A stretch of DNA of 64,000 nucleotides from an uncultured Methanobacterium sp. (GCF_963666025.1 NZ_OY762552.1:1-64000), one strand, 5' to 3'; counted from the stretch's first letter, positions 27,777-37,235 are shown. A program made the numbers and translations. Notes: a model not told the origin generated them from the sequence alone.

Positions 27777-29501
27777 TCAATAACTAATTTCTAGGTCATC
27801 CCCAAATCTCCGGTACCGGTCGTTACAGTTTAAAACAATCAAATTCTTTAGTGTTCGGGTCATGGCAGTGTAAACCACTGCATCCAGATTCTTATGACCA
27901 CCATTCCAGTGTTCTGGTATTAGGAGAATAACATTAGGTGATTCCCAACCTTTAAACTGGTGTATTGTACTTATCTTCAGACGTTCATCAGTTATGGAGG
28001 AGATTTTTTTATTACGCCACTTTGATCCATTCCGGGTGAGGAATACATGGTCACAGGATATACCATAATTATCGAAAAATTCCACCAGTTCGGTTCCCAT
28101 CATATTTTTGGGAAGGAGTATCACAATCTCAGATGGTTTAAATGTCTTTTTAGAATTTATCATCTGCTTATTGAAGGTTTTATAAGCTTCATGAACATTG
28201 ATAAGCCAGTCTTTGGCCTGAATATTCTCCCATCGGAAAAAAGATGAACTATCATTAAAAAGTACAGTTTGTTCCGGATCAAATTCCACCGATGAAGTTA
28301 ATCCAAACTCTTTGCTGAATTTATTGGCCAGCTTGGATATCTCCCTGGGCAAACGGTGAATGGTGTTAAGCTCGGACCAACGGCCACGGAACTGTACATT
28401 TTCCATCTTACCATCAATCCAGGATAATTCCCGACCGTATATATTCTGCTTCTCATCACAAACCAGGAAAAGCTCATTACTATTATTTAAAAACTTCAAA
28501 AGGAAGTTATACCACTGCCAGCTGTAATCCTGTCCTTCATCAATTAATATAGCATCGTATTTGAATTTTTCAAGGGCTTTACTCATTATTGAGTCTTCCA
28601 GTATTTTCCCAAGTGCTTCTTCCAGCACCAGGACAATATCATCAAACCTGGACGGTGCGGTCAGGAAAAATTCATTTAACAGGTCCTTGCAGAATCCATG
28701 GAAATGTCGGAATGTGATGTTGGACCAGTTGAAGTTGTAGGGACTGTTATTTATCATTTTTTTAATGAAATACCACAGGTTACGATTGTAGGTTATCACC
28801 AGGACGTTTTTATTTTGCGCAGCCAGTTTGGCTGCCCTGTGGGCAAGTACCAGTGTCTTACCACTACCAGCAGCACCACGGAGTCTGCGGTGTCCTGGTT
28901 TAGGTATGGTAAGCTGTTTTTGTTGTGGGGTAAATTCAATACCAGTTCTCCTATCACGGTGGTAGGGTGGATTTAACCATTTTTCCAGTTTTTCGGCCCA
29001 TTTTGGATTCATGAACCTGTCTTTTTGAAAGTCATAACCAGGAACTACCAGGTAAAGACTATCTTCATCCAGATCATCATACCCTGCAACTGTAAGGTAG
29101 GGATACTCTTCATACAGAACCTGTGCCGGGTAACTTTCCATACTATGCAGATATATGCCTGTTTTAAATATTACAAATCTTCTCTGGTCTTCATCTAACT
29201 GTTCACTGATTTCCGGCACCAGTTCCTGGATTAACTTGTTGCGGTAGTAATCAAGCTGTTTTTTATTGCGCTCTGGTGTGCTGACATCCTGATCCCCATC
29301 AATGACTGTGTAGATCATAAGCCCACCTTCAGGGTTCAAAAGAACAATATCGGGGTAGGAACCATTAAAGAAAGGACGCCAGTAAATTTTCCAGTAGTGT
29401 GGTAAGTTTTCATCTAAAAAACGAATAAAAGTACGTTCCCCTTCACTTAAAGATTCCCTATATTTTTCAATTTCATCCCACGATGGAATTATTCTATCCA
29501 A
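27777..29501 (-). CDS. UvrD/Rep-like superfamily 1 helicase with NERD-like N-terminus
   Basis: The 574-residue protein has a nuclease-related (NERD-like) N-terminus (PHYWKIYWRPFFNGSYPDIVLL, then GGLMIYTV), though key nuclease residues are weak. Walker A is GAAGSGKTLVLAHRAA near residue 210, Walker B ILIDEGQDYSW near 320, and C-terminal motifs include KISTIHQFKGWESPNVILL and YTAMTRTLKNLIVL. It is probably a DNA helicase/translocase of repair or defence. The TTG start follows AGGGTG by 6 nt. It is divergent from hsp20 across a repeat-rich spacer. Confidence 0.85.
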   Translation of the reverse strand: MDRIIPSWDEIEKYRESLSEGERTFIRFLDENLPHYWKIYWRPFFNGSYPDIVLLNPEGGLMIYTVIDGDQDVSTPERNKKQLDYYRNKLIQELVPEISEQLDEDQRRFVIFKTGIYLHSMESYPAQVLYEEYPYLTVAGYDDLDEDSLYLVVPGYDFQKDRFMNPKWAEKLEKWLNPPYHRDRRTGIEFTPQQKQLTIPKPGHRRLRGAAGSGKTLVLAHRAAKLAAQNKNVLVITYNRNLWYFIKKMINNSPYNFNWSNITFRHFHGFCKDLLNEFFLTAPSRFDDIVLVLEEALGKILEDSIMSKALEKFKYDAILIDEGQDYSWQWYNFLLKFLNNSNELFLVCDEKQNIYGRELSWIDGKMENVQFRGRWSELNTIHRLPREISKLANKFSKEFGLTSSVEFDPEQTVLFNDSSSFFRWENIQAKDWLINVHEAYKTFNKQMINSKKTFKPSEIVILLPKNMMGTELVEFFDNYGISCDHVFLTRNGSKWRNKKISSITDERLKISTIHQFKGWESPNVILLIPEHWNGGHKNLDAVVYTAMTRTLKNLIVLNCNDRYRRFGDDLEISY

Positions 29502-29632
29502 TGTTTACACCCTCTAACCTTCATTTGGCACATTTTTATAAGAACAACTGGAATTATTGTATGATAAAAAGTATTATTAATCATACTTATTAAGTTATAC
29601 CTCAACTAACAATCCTTGAATAAAATGATTAA

Positions 29633-29788
29633 ATATCAATTAAATGGGTTAAGTGTCAATTAAATGGGTTAAGTATCAAATTAACGGTTAACTGTCAGTT
29701 AAATAGGTTAACTGCAAATTAATAGGTTAAATGTCAGTTAAATAGGTTAACTGTTAAATAAAACTGTTAAATGTTTAAAAGTTAAATG
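29633..29788. repeat. Degenerate ~20-bp minisatellite
   Basis: Six or seven copies of a ~20-bp unit, consensus TGTCARTTAAATRGGTTAAC, are arranged head to tail and become less regular toward 29788. They lie in the shared upstream region of the helicase gene (minus) and hsp20 (plus). The rest of this intergenic region, 29502-29935, holds no gene. Confidence 0.75.
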
Positions 29789-29935
29789 TTTTAATATTTC
29801 CGGGATTCTGTTGAGGATAGGAGGCTTTATAGACCAGTATGATCTCAAACTGCTCCTTTTTTGAGTAGATCACGAGGTTAGTAGATCCACCAAGAAAATT
29901 TTAATTATTAATAACATATATTCATGTGAAAAAGA

Positions 29936-29945
29936 ATTTATAAAA
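29936..29945 (+). promoter_or_regulatory. TATA box of hsp20
   Basis: ATTTATAAAA follows a purine-rich BRE-like GAAAAAG. The transcript would start near 29967, leaving a ~45-nt leader with GGGGG before the ATG. Confidence 0.5.
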
Positions 29946-30011
29946 AAAGAAAGTAAGGAGCTGCATCGATAGATGCATCTTTTAAAAAAATCTAATAACA
30001 GGGGGAATTCT

Positions 30012-30455
30012 ATGAATAATGAGAAAAAAGGTGTAGATACCATGTTTAATGATATGATCCAGACCATTAAGGAAAAACAGGTGGATCTGGATAATGCCAT
30101 TGCCGAATACACCGGAGGGCCAGTTAAACCCGCCATGGATGTCATGGAAACTGAAGAAGATATCACCGTTAAAACTGACCTACCAGGCTTTAAACGCGAT
30201 GACATAAAAATCGACCTCACCGAAGACACCCTGGAAATCAAGGCAGAATATTCCAAAGAAACAGAAGAAAAGGGTGAAAAGGAGGGAGTAACCTTCCACA
30301 GGAAAGAAAGAAAGTTTGGATCAGCTGCCAGGACTTACATACTACCGGCCAAGGTAAAAATCGATGATGTAACTGCCAAATTCAGCGATGGAGTCTTAAC
30401 CGTGACCATGCCTAAACTGGAGAAAAAAGAAACCTTTGAAGTTAAAATAGATTAA
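30012..30455 (+). CDS. hsp20: Small heat-shock protein, Hsp20/alpha-crystallin family
   Basis: The 147-residue protein has an alpha-crystallin domain over about residues 42-147: MDVMETEEDITVKTDLPG, DDIKIDLTEDTLEIKAEY, FHRKERKFGSAARTYILP, and VTAKFSDGVLTVTMPK with the AxxxxGVLTVxxPK signature. It is an ATP-independent chaperone that holds unfolding proteins in oligomers. I chose ATG 30012 because GGGGG lies 6 nt upstream; an earlier ATG at 29973 has no such site. It is the only gene on this strand here. Confidence 0.92.
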   Translation: MNNEKKGVDTMFNDMIQTIKEKQVDLDNAIAEYTGGPVKPAMDVMETEEDITVKTDLPGFKRDDIKIDLTEDTLEIKAEYSKETEEKGEKEGVTFHRKERKFGSAARTYILPAKVKIDDVTAKFSDGVLTVTMPKLEKKETFEVKID

Positions 30456-30482
30456 AACTCACCATAAAAAAAAAGTCAATAT

Positions 30483-30499
30483 GGGGTGAATATCACCCC
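30483..30499. terminator. Hairpin between convergent genes
   Basis: GGGGTGA pairs with TCACCCC across ATA, a 7-bp stem between the hsp20 stop and the convergent zinc-ribbon gene. T-rich runs follow on the plus strand. Confidence 0.6.
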
Positions 30500-30530
30500 G
30501 TAAATTTATTTTTATTCGAGTTTTTTTCAT

Positions 30531-31268
30531 TTACTGTATTTTTATGGTGTTTACAATACTGTCCATCACTGATTTATCACTGTTGAAGTTACTGGGTGTA
30601 TCTATAAATTGTAGATAGTAACTAACCTGCCCATCTTTACCTGTAATCACGTATAACGATTTAACTTCATTGTTGTTGCTATCAGAATAGGTTAAGATCA
30701 TTTCATACACTGTCAAACCATTGACTGTTTTTGTTGTTTCACTTAAAATCTGTGAAGAGGAGATAGTTTTTAAATTAGCTTTTGTACCTTCTTTAGCCTC
30801 GGCAACAGTTGCAGTCATATCCTGTTTGCTAACATCCAGGACAAGGTTATCAGGACTAGCAAAGGTTCCCAAACTCTGAACAACGCTTGCTGAATTGTCA
30901 ACGTACTTCACACTTGATGTCTTCCAGTCACCAGGATAATTAAAGCTTAAACCAGCCTGGGAAAATGTCTGGGTCAATGCAGGTGTATTTCCAGTGTCGA
31001 GGTTAAAGGTGGTTGCATCAGGGAATAATATCGCCAGTAATCCAATAATCACAATAAGCCCCACACAGCAAACACCAACTACACTGAGTATTTTAACAAG
31101 ATTCGTTTGTTTACTCCACCAGTTACCACCTTTTGCTTTACTTTCAGGTGCCCTATCTCCAGATGAGGGCACATTATAGGTATATTTAGGCAATTCTTCA
31201 CCACAATTCTGGCAGAATGCCGCAGAATCCAAGTTTTCTGTTTTACATTTAGGACAAATCTTTGTCAT
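30531..31268 (-). CDS. Membrane-anchored zinc-ribbon protein with PsbP-like domain
   Basis: The 245-residue protein has an N-terminal zinc ribbon (CPKCKTEN...FCQNCGEEL), a linker, one transmembrane helix (about residues 58-83) and a C-terminal extracellular domain (FSQAGLSFNYPGDWKTS onward) of the PsbP/DcrB type. The ribbon should face the cytoplasm and the PsbP-like domain the outside. The role of this common methanogen layout is unknown. GGGTGA precedes the ATG. It is followed on the same strand by nothing close. Confidence 0.75.
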   Translation of the reverse strand: MTKICPKCKTENLDSAAFCQNCGEELPKYTYNVPSSGDRAPESKAKGGNWWSKQTNLVKILSVVGVCCVGLIVIIGLLAILFPDATTFNLDTGNTPALTQTFSQAGLSFNYPGDWKTSSVKYVDNSASVVQSLGTFASPDNLVLDVSKQDMTATVAEAKEGTKANLKTISSSQILSETTKTVNGLTVYEMILTYSDSNNNEVKSLYVITGKDGQVSYYLQFIDTPSNFNSDKSVMDSIVNTIKIQ

Positions 31269-31305
31269 TTAATTCACCCATTTAAAATTATTAAGATTAA
31301 AATCA

Positions 31306-31653
31306 TTAGTAACTAACTAAAATCATCCATTTAATAGTTTTAAGAAAAATTGCGAGTCCAACACCCCCTAAAAGTCCAGTTAATAATCTTAATTTATTAT
31401 TACTTATCCGTGTTCCCATAACCTGAGTGAAACCATCTAAAAATGCAGGAACAATCATTAAAATTGCTAAAATTGTTAAGAAAACTGTGTATTCAACATA
31501 GAAAAAATAAGCATATATGAAATAGGAAAAAGCACCTATATAAAATCCGGTGCAGCGAGCACAAACTGGGAAATACTTTCCTTGAATGTTGAATGTTCTT
31601 TCAGGGATTCGGTGGCATATCAAATTTGAAGCCCTAAACTCGCCTGAAATCAT
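31306..31653 (-). CDS. DUF2085 membrane protein
   Basis: The 115-residue protein matches DUF2085: CHRIPERTFNIQGKYFPVCARCTGFYIG with three conserved cysteines, then two to three membrane helices, DGFTQVMGTRISNNKLRLLTGLLGG. Its function is unknown; the Cys pattern suggests metal binding or redox. An in-frame ATA at 31668, 7 nt after GGGGG, may be the true start and adds KLDE. The gene lies 37 bp upstream of the zinc-ribbon gene on the same strand. Confidence 0.82.
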   Translation of the reverse strand: MISGEFRASNLICHRIPERTFNIQGKYFPVCARCTGFYIGAFSYFIYAYFFYVEYTVFLTILAILMIVPAFLDGFTQVMGTRISNNKLRLLTGLLGGVGLAIFLKTIKWMILVSY

Positions 31654-31667
31654 TTCATCCAGTTTTA

Positions 31668-31682
31668 TATGAGGTCCCCCTT
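31668..31682 (-). promoter_or_regulatory. GGGGG ribosome binding site with possible ATA start
   Basis: On the minus strand GGGGG is followed by ACCTCAT and ATA (31668-31666), in frame with the DUF2085 protein. The annotated ATG at 31653 is ~22 nt from this site but has its own weak GGATGA, so both are possible. Confidence 0.35.
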
Positions 31683-31767
31683 AATTAAATGTTCTTAAAA
31701 GACAATTTAATACTTCTATGACAATAAACTGTTTGCTCTAATATATAAAATATTCTAAGGGGACTAT

Positions 31768-32307
31768 TCACTTTTTATTCAGGGTGAGTGGATTGCCTTT
31801 TTCAATTATGTTCAGACTTATCTTTTCAAATTCATCCCACAGTACTGGTGCTTCCTCCTGAAAGCGGTCCGAACGAGGAAGTTTAGATAGTTTAACTCCA
31901 CTAGAAGCATAGGTACTGTTATACTCCCTGTCTTTAGTATCTAAATCTATTAATTTAGAATAAATAGATTTAAGAAGTTCTAAACAATTATTAAATGAAG
32001 ATATGGCAATTATTTCCTTGTCAATAAAAGTTATTGGTAAAAATGAGGCCTGTTTTTTCCACATCAAGTCATTCCATGAAGGCACTGGCATTTTAATTAA
32101 CCGGTGGGCCAGGGTGATCTTTAATTCATCACCCTCAACTTCATCTTCTTCAAGTTTGTTTAATTTGTACCAGAAATCCTTTAATAATTCTATGTTCCTT
32201 TCATTTTCAAGGGAAATTAATGTACGAGTTGAATTAATTTTCCTCTTCTTAGATCTTCTATCCCTGCGCAAGTTACTTATCTCACTGGAGGCAAGTCCCA
32301 TAACCAC
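31768..32307 (-). CDS. Hypothetical protein with probable N-terminal membrane anchor
   Basis: The soluble part (~175 residues) is charged and helical and matches no family I know. It starts at GTG 32307 or ATG 32301, the latter 5 nt after AGGAG. The frame is open further upstream and encodes a hydrophobic stretch (ITGYIPIISTILGVVMGLA) just before the basic RRDRRSKKRK, so a membrane anchor may be part of the protein. One extra T in the seven-T run at about 32426-32432 would link the frame to ATG 32447, which directly follows a 15-G tract (plus strand). Confidence 0.5.
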   Translation of the reverse strand: MVMGLASSEISNLRRDRRSKKRKINSTRTLISLENERNIELLKDFWYKLNKLEEDEVEGDELKITLAHRLIKMPVPSWNDLMWKKQASFLPITFIDKEIIAISSFNNCLELLKSIYSKLIDLDTKDREYNSTYASSGVKLSKLPRSDRFQEEAPVLWDEFEKISLNIIEKGNPLTLNKK

Positions 32308-32447
32308 TCCTAAAATAGTAGATATTATGGGAATATATCCGGTAATATTTAACGTAAAAATCAGCTCCGTAATAATTTTTTTTAAAATCCTTATGTCCGT
32401 AATTATTGATTCAATTTTCTTATGAAAAAAAGTGATTTAAAATTCAT

Positions 32448-32462
32448 GGGGGGGGGGGGGGG
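32448..32462. repeat. 15-base G homopolymer
   Basis: Fifteen consecutive G residues on the plus strand (C on the coding minus strand) lie in an otherwise AT-rich intergenic gap. The tract is immediately upstream of ATG 32447 and 14 nt past the MFS stop. Confidence 0.9.
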
Positions 32463-32464
32463 TG

Positions 32465-32490
32465 ACCGGCACATGTTTAATGGTACCGGT
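32465..32490 (-). terminator. Hairpin at the end of the MFS gene
   Basis: ACCGGCAC pairs with GTACCGGT (one imperfect pair) around a 10-nt loop, spanning the MFS stop codon. It may attenuate read-through into the downstream gene, or end the transcript. Confidence 0.4.
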
Positions 32491-33919
32491 TCATCACTAT
32501 TATTATGCTACTTATAGTGCCTACAACCTTCTTTTCCACCTGAATGGTCTTTTCCACTGCCACTTTCTCATATTCAATTATAGATTCTTTCTTATTTTTA
32601 AGCCCGGCAAATGACAGGAAGGCCATACCTATACTCAAGATTGCGGCAAATATAACTACCAGGTGCAATCCACCGGTAAGATCGGCTGCTGCTGCCCCGT
32701 AAAGTTCACCGGATTGCATAAGCTCTGGTGAAATGGCAAAGTGTATTAAAAGTCCAGCATAACACACTGCAAATACCATACCTAGATTCCTGGTGGTTGC
32801 CAGGATACCTGAAGCCATACCTGCCTGTGTGGAGGGTAACTCTGACATCAATGCCTTGTTGGTAGGTGACTGGAAGAGTGCTGCTCCCAATCCTAAAAGA
32901 GCCAATCTGAAGAAAACATCCCCCGCACTGGATGCCACATTTAACTGTACCATGGAAAGTAAAGCCACTGCGGACACCACTCCCCCCAGAAAGGCCGGGA
33001 ACCTTGAACCGAATCTGTCAGCTAGCATCCCACTTAAGGGGGATACAGTCATCATTATAACTGGTGAGGCAGTTAAAACCAGCCCGGTAGTGGCCTGATC
33101 TAGGTGTAAGACTTTTTGCAGGTAAAATGGCACTGCAAAGAACATCATATACATACAGAGGTAGTTAAAGTGGAGGCTAAGGCTGAATGCGCTGAATTTC
33201 CTGCTTTTAAAGAGTTTCAGGTTTAAAACTGGGTTTTCTGTCCTGAACTCCTGGTAGATAAACAGGATAAAACTGACCAAAGCCATGACTCCAGTGATAA
33301 TTGCAGTGGTGTAACTGGCAGATTCCACCAAGTTCAGTGTGTAAACTATTAAAAACAGGCATACAAACTGCAATACGGTTCCAGGTATATCCCATTTAAC
33401 CTCAGTCTGCTGGCTGCGTTTTAAAATGGTGAAACAGAATATGAAGTCCAGGATTCCCACTGGAAGGTTCACCAGGAAGATGGATCTCCATCCACAAAAT
33501 CCGGACATGATCCCTCCAATTGCAGGACCCAGTGCCAGACCAGCTGCTATGGCTACTGCATATATCCCTAAGGCTCTTCCCAGCATATGGGATGGGAATG
33601 ATTTCCGGACCAGAGCCATGGAAACACTGATCATCATGGCTGCGGTTAGTCCCTGCAATCCTCTGAAAATAATAAGCAATTCCACTGAGGGTGATAAGCT
33701 ACACAGTAGTGAAGTAATTATGAAACCCACAAGACCCGCCAGATACACTCGTTCCTGTCCCCAGAAGTCTCCCAGTCTGGAAAAGAACAGTACAAATCCC
33801 AGCAGGGTTATGAGGTAACTGGTTAAAACCCACTGTGCAGTGCTCAGACCAACCCCAAAATAGACGGATATGGTGGGTAGGGATACGTTGATTATGCTGG
33901 CATTAATGGGGACCATCAT
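32477..33919 (-). CDS. MFS drug exporter, DHA2 (14-TMS) family
   Basis: The 480-residue frame holds about 14 membrane helices. DHA2 motifs are LGDFWGQERVYLAG (motif A, loop 2-3), FRGLQGLTAAMMISVSMALV (motif B) and ALGPAIGGIMSGFCGWRSIFLVNLPVGI (motif C region, in parts). It should export drugs or metabolites by proton antiport. The frame extends upstream 18 codons to ATT 33973 and adds GFDKKWQILLALSLGT, the usual start of helix 1, so ATG 33919 is probably internal. The last ~40 residues form a charged cytoplasmic tail. Confidence 0.88.
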   Translation of the reverse strand: MMVPINASIINVSLPTISVYFGVGLSTAQWVLTSYLITLLGFVLFFSRLGDFWGQERVYLAGLVGFIITSLLCSLSPSVELLIIFRGLQGLTAAMMISVSMALVRKSFPSHMLGRALGIYAVAIAAGLALGPAIGGIMSGFCGWRSIFLVNLPVGILDFIFCFTILKRSQQTEVKWDIPGTVLQFVCLFLIVYTLNLVESASYTTAIITGVMALVSFILFIYQEFRTENPVLNLKLFKSRKFSAFSLSLHFNYLCMYMMFFAVPFYLQKVLHLDQATTGLVLTASPVIMMTVSPLSGMLADRFGSRFPAFLGGVVSAVALLSMVQLNVASSAGDVFFRLALLGLGAALFQSPTNKALMSELPSTQAGMASGILATTRNLGMVFAVCYAGLLIHFAISPELMQSGELYGAAAADLTGGLHLVVIFAAILSIGMAFLSFAGLKNKKESIIEYEKVAVEKTIQVEKKVVGTISSIIIVMNRYH

Positions 33920-33970
33920 GGTTCCCAGAGATAGTGCTAGCAGGATCTGCCATTTTTTGTCAAAACCAGA

Positions 33971-33986
33971 AATGGTATCATGACCT
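33971..33986 (-). promoter_or_regulatory. Probable ATT start of the MFS gene
   Basis: On the minus strand AGGT is followed by CATGATACC and ATT (33973-33971), in frame with the MFS protein. Without it, half of the first membrane helix would be missing. Confidence 0.45.
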
Positions 33987-34426
<440 letters not shown>

Positions 34427-34963
34427 ATGAACCTAAAAATAACATCCCTATCTGCTGAGCTGAAACTCCTGGGCAGGGGACAGGTCCTCCCCCATCTTCA
34501 GCGAAGTATCGCAATGGCACAACAAAGCATATTGATAGTTGGGCCCTGGCTTGATGCTTATTTTGTAGGTAAAATCATTGATTCATTGGCTGATACAAAA
34601 ATAGATGTTCACTTCATTGTTCGTATAGATGGTGATGAACAGATTGATTCAAAGACCCTATCCGCGCTGAACTTGGCCCGTGAAAAGATCCCTATATTCC
34701 GGGCCAGAACTTTACAGAACCTCCACTCCAAGGTTATCATGATTGATGGGGAAATATTCTACCTGGGAAGCACCAATTGGTACTGGTACAGTCTCCATGA
34801 ATCATTGGAATTAACAGTCACCGGGAAAACTTCTCTTCTACCAGGAATCATCACCGAGATGGACAATTACTGGGAAAGTGCAACCCCTTTAAACACTGCG
34901 GATTTGAAGGAATACCGTGATTATGAACCTATCACCACCGATATCCATCTAAAATTTTTATAA
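34427..34963 (+). CDS. Phospholipase D-like domain protein
   Basis: The 178-residue protein has one PLD half: LHSKVIMIDGEIFYLGSTNWYW carries the HxK motif followed by the GSTN element at about residues 97-118. A full PLD enzyme needs two HxK motifs, so it would work as a dimer, as in Nuc-type nucleases. The N-terminal part (QSILIVGPWLDAYFV) is the usual first strand. DNA or phospholipid may be the substrate. No signal peptide is visible. GGG is 7 nt before the ATG. Confidence 0.78.
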   Translation: MNLKITSLSAELKLLGRGQVLPHLQRSIAMAQQSILIVGPWLDAYFVGKIIDSLADTKIDVHFIVRIDGDEQIDSKTLSALNLAREKIPIFRARTLQNLHSKVIMIDGEIFYLGSTNWYWYSLHESLELTVTGKTSLLPGIITEMDNYWESATPLNTADLKEYRDYEPITTDIHLKFL

Positions 34964-35002
34964 CAAGAATATTACCTTATTTTTAAAAATGGAAATGAAT
35001 TA

Positions 35003-35048
35003 ACCTAGATCTTGAAAATAACATAACCTCGATCGTGAAAATAAATTA
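35003..35048. repeat. Two tandem 23-bp units
   Basis: 35003-35025 and 35026-35048 are adjacent 23-bp copies (AACCTMGATCKTGAAAATAA core) with about four differences, in the gap before the ABC permease gene. The remaining gap, 34964-35309, has no gene. Confidence 0.6.
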
Positions 35049-35234
35049 ACTATATTATTAGTTTTTTCCTATTCCAACCGAAATTAACATGATTAATAGT
35101 ATTAAAAAGATAGTAAACTTTATATCTATACCAGTCATACTATTTGTTCTAATTACTATTCGAAAAACCCCCAGAAATAGATTTTAAAAATGATTATAAT
35201 TGTTGGAAATGATTATAATTTTAAAAAAAGGTGG

Positions 35235-35243
35235 ATTTATAAA
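35235..35243 (+). promoter_or_regulatory. TATA box of the ABC transporter operon
   Basis: ATTTATAAA follows a purine-rich AAAAAGGTGG (BRE-like), 67 bp before the ATG, giving a ~40-nt leader that includes AAAGGTGAT. Confidence 0.45.
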
Positions 35244-35309
35244 TTAAAGTAAGGATATTAATACTTTTAAAGAAAGGAGATTTAAAACTTATTAAAAAGG
35301 TGATTTATA

Positions 35310-36449
35310 ATGTTGGATATTGCTTTTAAAGATTTTAAGGCCAAAAAAGGCCGTACCGCCATGTGCATAATAGGAGTCATGGTATGTGTTTTACTCATAG
35401 GCACAGTCAATCTGGTTTTATATGAAATGGAATCCGGTCTTAAAGGAGATCTGGGAACAGTTAACGGTAAACTATACTTTGAGAAAAATGGAACCAGTTT
35501 CCCACCTTATGCCAGTATACTCCCGGAAAGTCTGGGAAATGAAGTCTTAAATCGGGGTGAAGTTAACCAGGATAAAAGTACAAAAGCACTGTTTGCACCT
35601 ATTCAAAGCGGTAACGCTACACGTTACACCATGATCGTGGGCCTCACACCAGGCAAGGAGCAGGCTTTCATAGAAAACACCACAGTAACTGGTAAAAGTT
35701 CACTGGTGGGAGAAAGTGACAATGCGGTAATCCTGGGATCAGAGGCAGCAAAAAATTACAATGCCACAGTGGGCAGCACCATTACAGTTCAGGGAAACCA
35801 GTACCAGGTTATCGGTATTATGAAACAGGTGGGCACAGGATGGCCACTGACTATTGATAGCTCCATGGTCATGTCCCTTTCACACGCTCAATCAGTGATG
35901 GAAATGCCCAGTCTCATATCCACAGTTATCATCGTGCCCTCTGGATCAATTGACAGTGCTGAAACAAGCCTGCAGGATGCATATCCCAGTTACAGTATTT
36001 ATTCTGAGCATGACACCCAGAAAACACTGGATGATAACCTGAGTCAGATCAAGATATTCATGAATATGATCAGTTTCTTTATCTTCGTGGTTTCAGTGAT
36101 TATCATCATGATCGTTATGATGATGTCGGTTAAGGAAAAAACCAAGGAAATAGGTACCATGAGAGCCATTGGAACCAGGAAACGGTCAATCCTGGCACTG
36201 ATAATATATGAATCCCTGATCCTGAGCTTGATCGGTGGTGTTCTTGGAATTATACTCATGTCACCCACCTTCAGTATACTGGGAGTGTTAATGGGTGCAA
36301 CTGATGTGAACTTCCTCAGCTTCAACATACCCAGTGCCATAGTTACCCAGGTGCTGGTGATGGTCTTCATCATCGGAACATTCAGTGGACTCATACCAGC
36401 CTATCTGGCCACCCGTATCAGCCCTATTGATGCTTTAAGATATGAATAG
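35310..36449 (+). CDS. ABC transporter permease, FtsX/MacB/LolC family
   Basis: The 379-residue protein has one N-terminal membrane helix (residues ~18-38). A large extracytoplasmic MacB-type domain runs to about 245 (GLTPGKEQAFIENT..., VILGSEAAKNY, GSTITVQGNQYQVIGIM). Three C-terminal helices carry the FtsX signature KEKTKEIGTMRAIGTRKRSIL and end PAYLATRISPIDALRYE. It pairs with the ATPase gene 105 bp downstream to form an exporter or mechanotransmission complex. AAAGGTGAT precedes the ATG. Confidence 0.88.
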   Translation: MLDIAFKDFKAKKGRTAMCIIGVMVCVLLIGTVNLVLYEMESGLKGDLGTVNGKLYFEKNGTSFPPYASILPESLGNEVLNRGEVNQDKSTKALFAPIQSGNATRYTMIVGLTPGKEQAFIENTTVTGKSSLVGESDNAVILGSEAAKNYNATVGSTITVQGNQYQVIGIMKQVGTGWPLTIDSSMVMSLSHAQSVMEMPSLISTVIIVPSGSIDSAETSLQDAYPSYSIYSEHDTQKTLDDNLSQIKIFMNMISFFIFVVSVIIIMIVMMMSVKEKTKEIGTMRAIGTRKRSILALIIYESLILSLIGGVLGIILMSPTFSILGVLMGATDVNFLSFNIPSAIVTQVLVMVFIIGTFSGLIPAYLATRISPIDALRYE

Positions 36450-36554
36450 CTTTAAAAAAGAGGAAAGTAGTGTTACTGGCTTAAATGGATTATTCCAGCG
36501 AGTCATTAAAAAGGCATGTTATTGAATTTAATATTAAGTGAGAAGGTGTTAAAT

Positions 36555-37235
36555 ATGAAAGGTTTAATTAAGGGAGAAGGACTTTGGAAGACCTATAATC
36601 TGGACAGTACTGAAGTCCACGCCCTGAGGGGATTGAATATATCAGTTGATGAAGGTGAATTTGTATCCATAATGGGCCCATCTGGTTCAGGCAAATCAAC
36701 CCTCCTCAACATGATTGGAGGTCTGGACACCCCCACCCAGGGAGATCTCTTCATTGATGGGAAGAATATATCCTCTATGAATGATGGTGAACTTACCCTG
36801 ATGCGGGCAGAAAATATTGGGTACATATTCCAGACTTTCAACCTCTTACCTGCTTTAAGTGTCCGGGATAATGTTGGGTTTCCCATGAGGAACCTCACCG
36901 GTGATAAGAAGATGGATAAATCCTCCAGAATTAAAAGAGCAGAAGAATGCATTGAGATTGTAGGTCTAGGGCCCAGGATGAATTACCTCCCATCCAAACT
37001 TTCCGGAGGCGAAAGACAGCGAGTTGCCATTGCCCGGGCTTTGGTTAACCATCCTAAATTCATCCTGGCAGATGAACCAACAGGAAACCTGGACTCCGAA
37101 GCCACAGAAAATATAATCAACCTCCTGCACCAGGTAAATGATGAAGGCACCACTGTGGTTATGGTTACCCACGATGTGGACACCACCATGGATACCAGGG
37201 TTATGAGGATCAGGGATGGGGTTATTGAAGGTTAA
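36555..37235 (+). CDS. ABC transporter ATP-binding protein, LolD/MacB type
   Basis: The ~226-residue ATPase shows Walker A GPSGSGKST, Q-loop FQTFNLLPAL, signature LSGGERQRVAIARAL, Walker B ILADEPTGNLDSE and the switch His in MVTHD. These are the hallmarks of the LolD/MacB/FtsE subfamily that works with FtsX-type permeases like its neighbour. I chose ATG 36555 (AAGGTG 6 nt upstream) over the longer frame from 36516. It is the second gene of a two-gene operon. Confidence 0.92.
   Translation: MKGLIKGEGLWKTYNLDSTEVHALRGLNISVDEGEFVSIMGPSGSGKSTLLNMIGGLDTPTQGDLFIDGKNISSMNDGELTLMRAENIGYIFQTFNLLPALSVRDNVGFPMRNLTGDKKMDKSSRIKRAEECIEIVGLGPRMNYLPSKLSGGERQRVAIARALVNHPKFILADEPTGNLDSEATENIINLLHQVNDEGTTVVMVTHDVDTTMDTRVMRIRDGVIEG

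Noticed and set aside
29633..29788. CRISPR array
   Set aside because: Units are directly adjacent, degenerate and ~20 bp without unique spacers; no cas genes are present.
36966..37189. Minus-strand frames inside the ABC ATPase gene
   Set aside because: They are shadows of a strongly conserved coding sequence.
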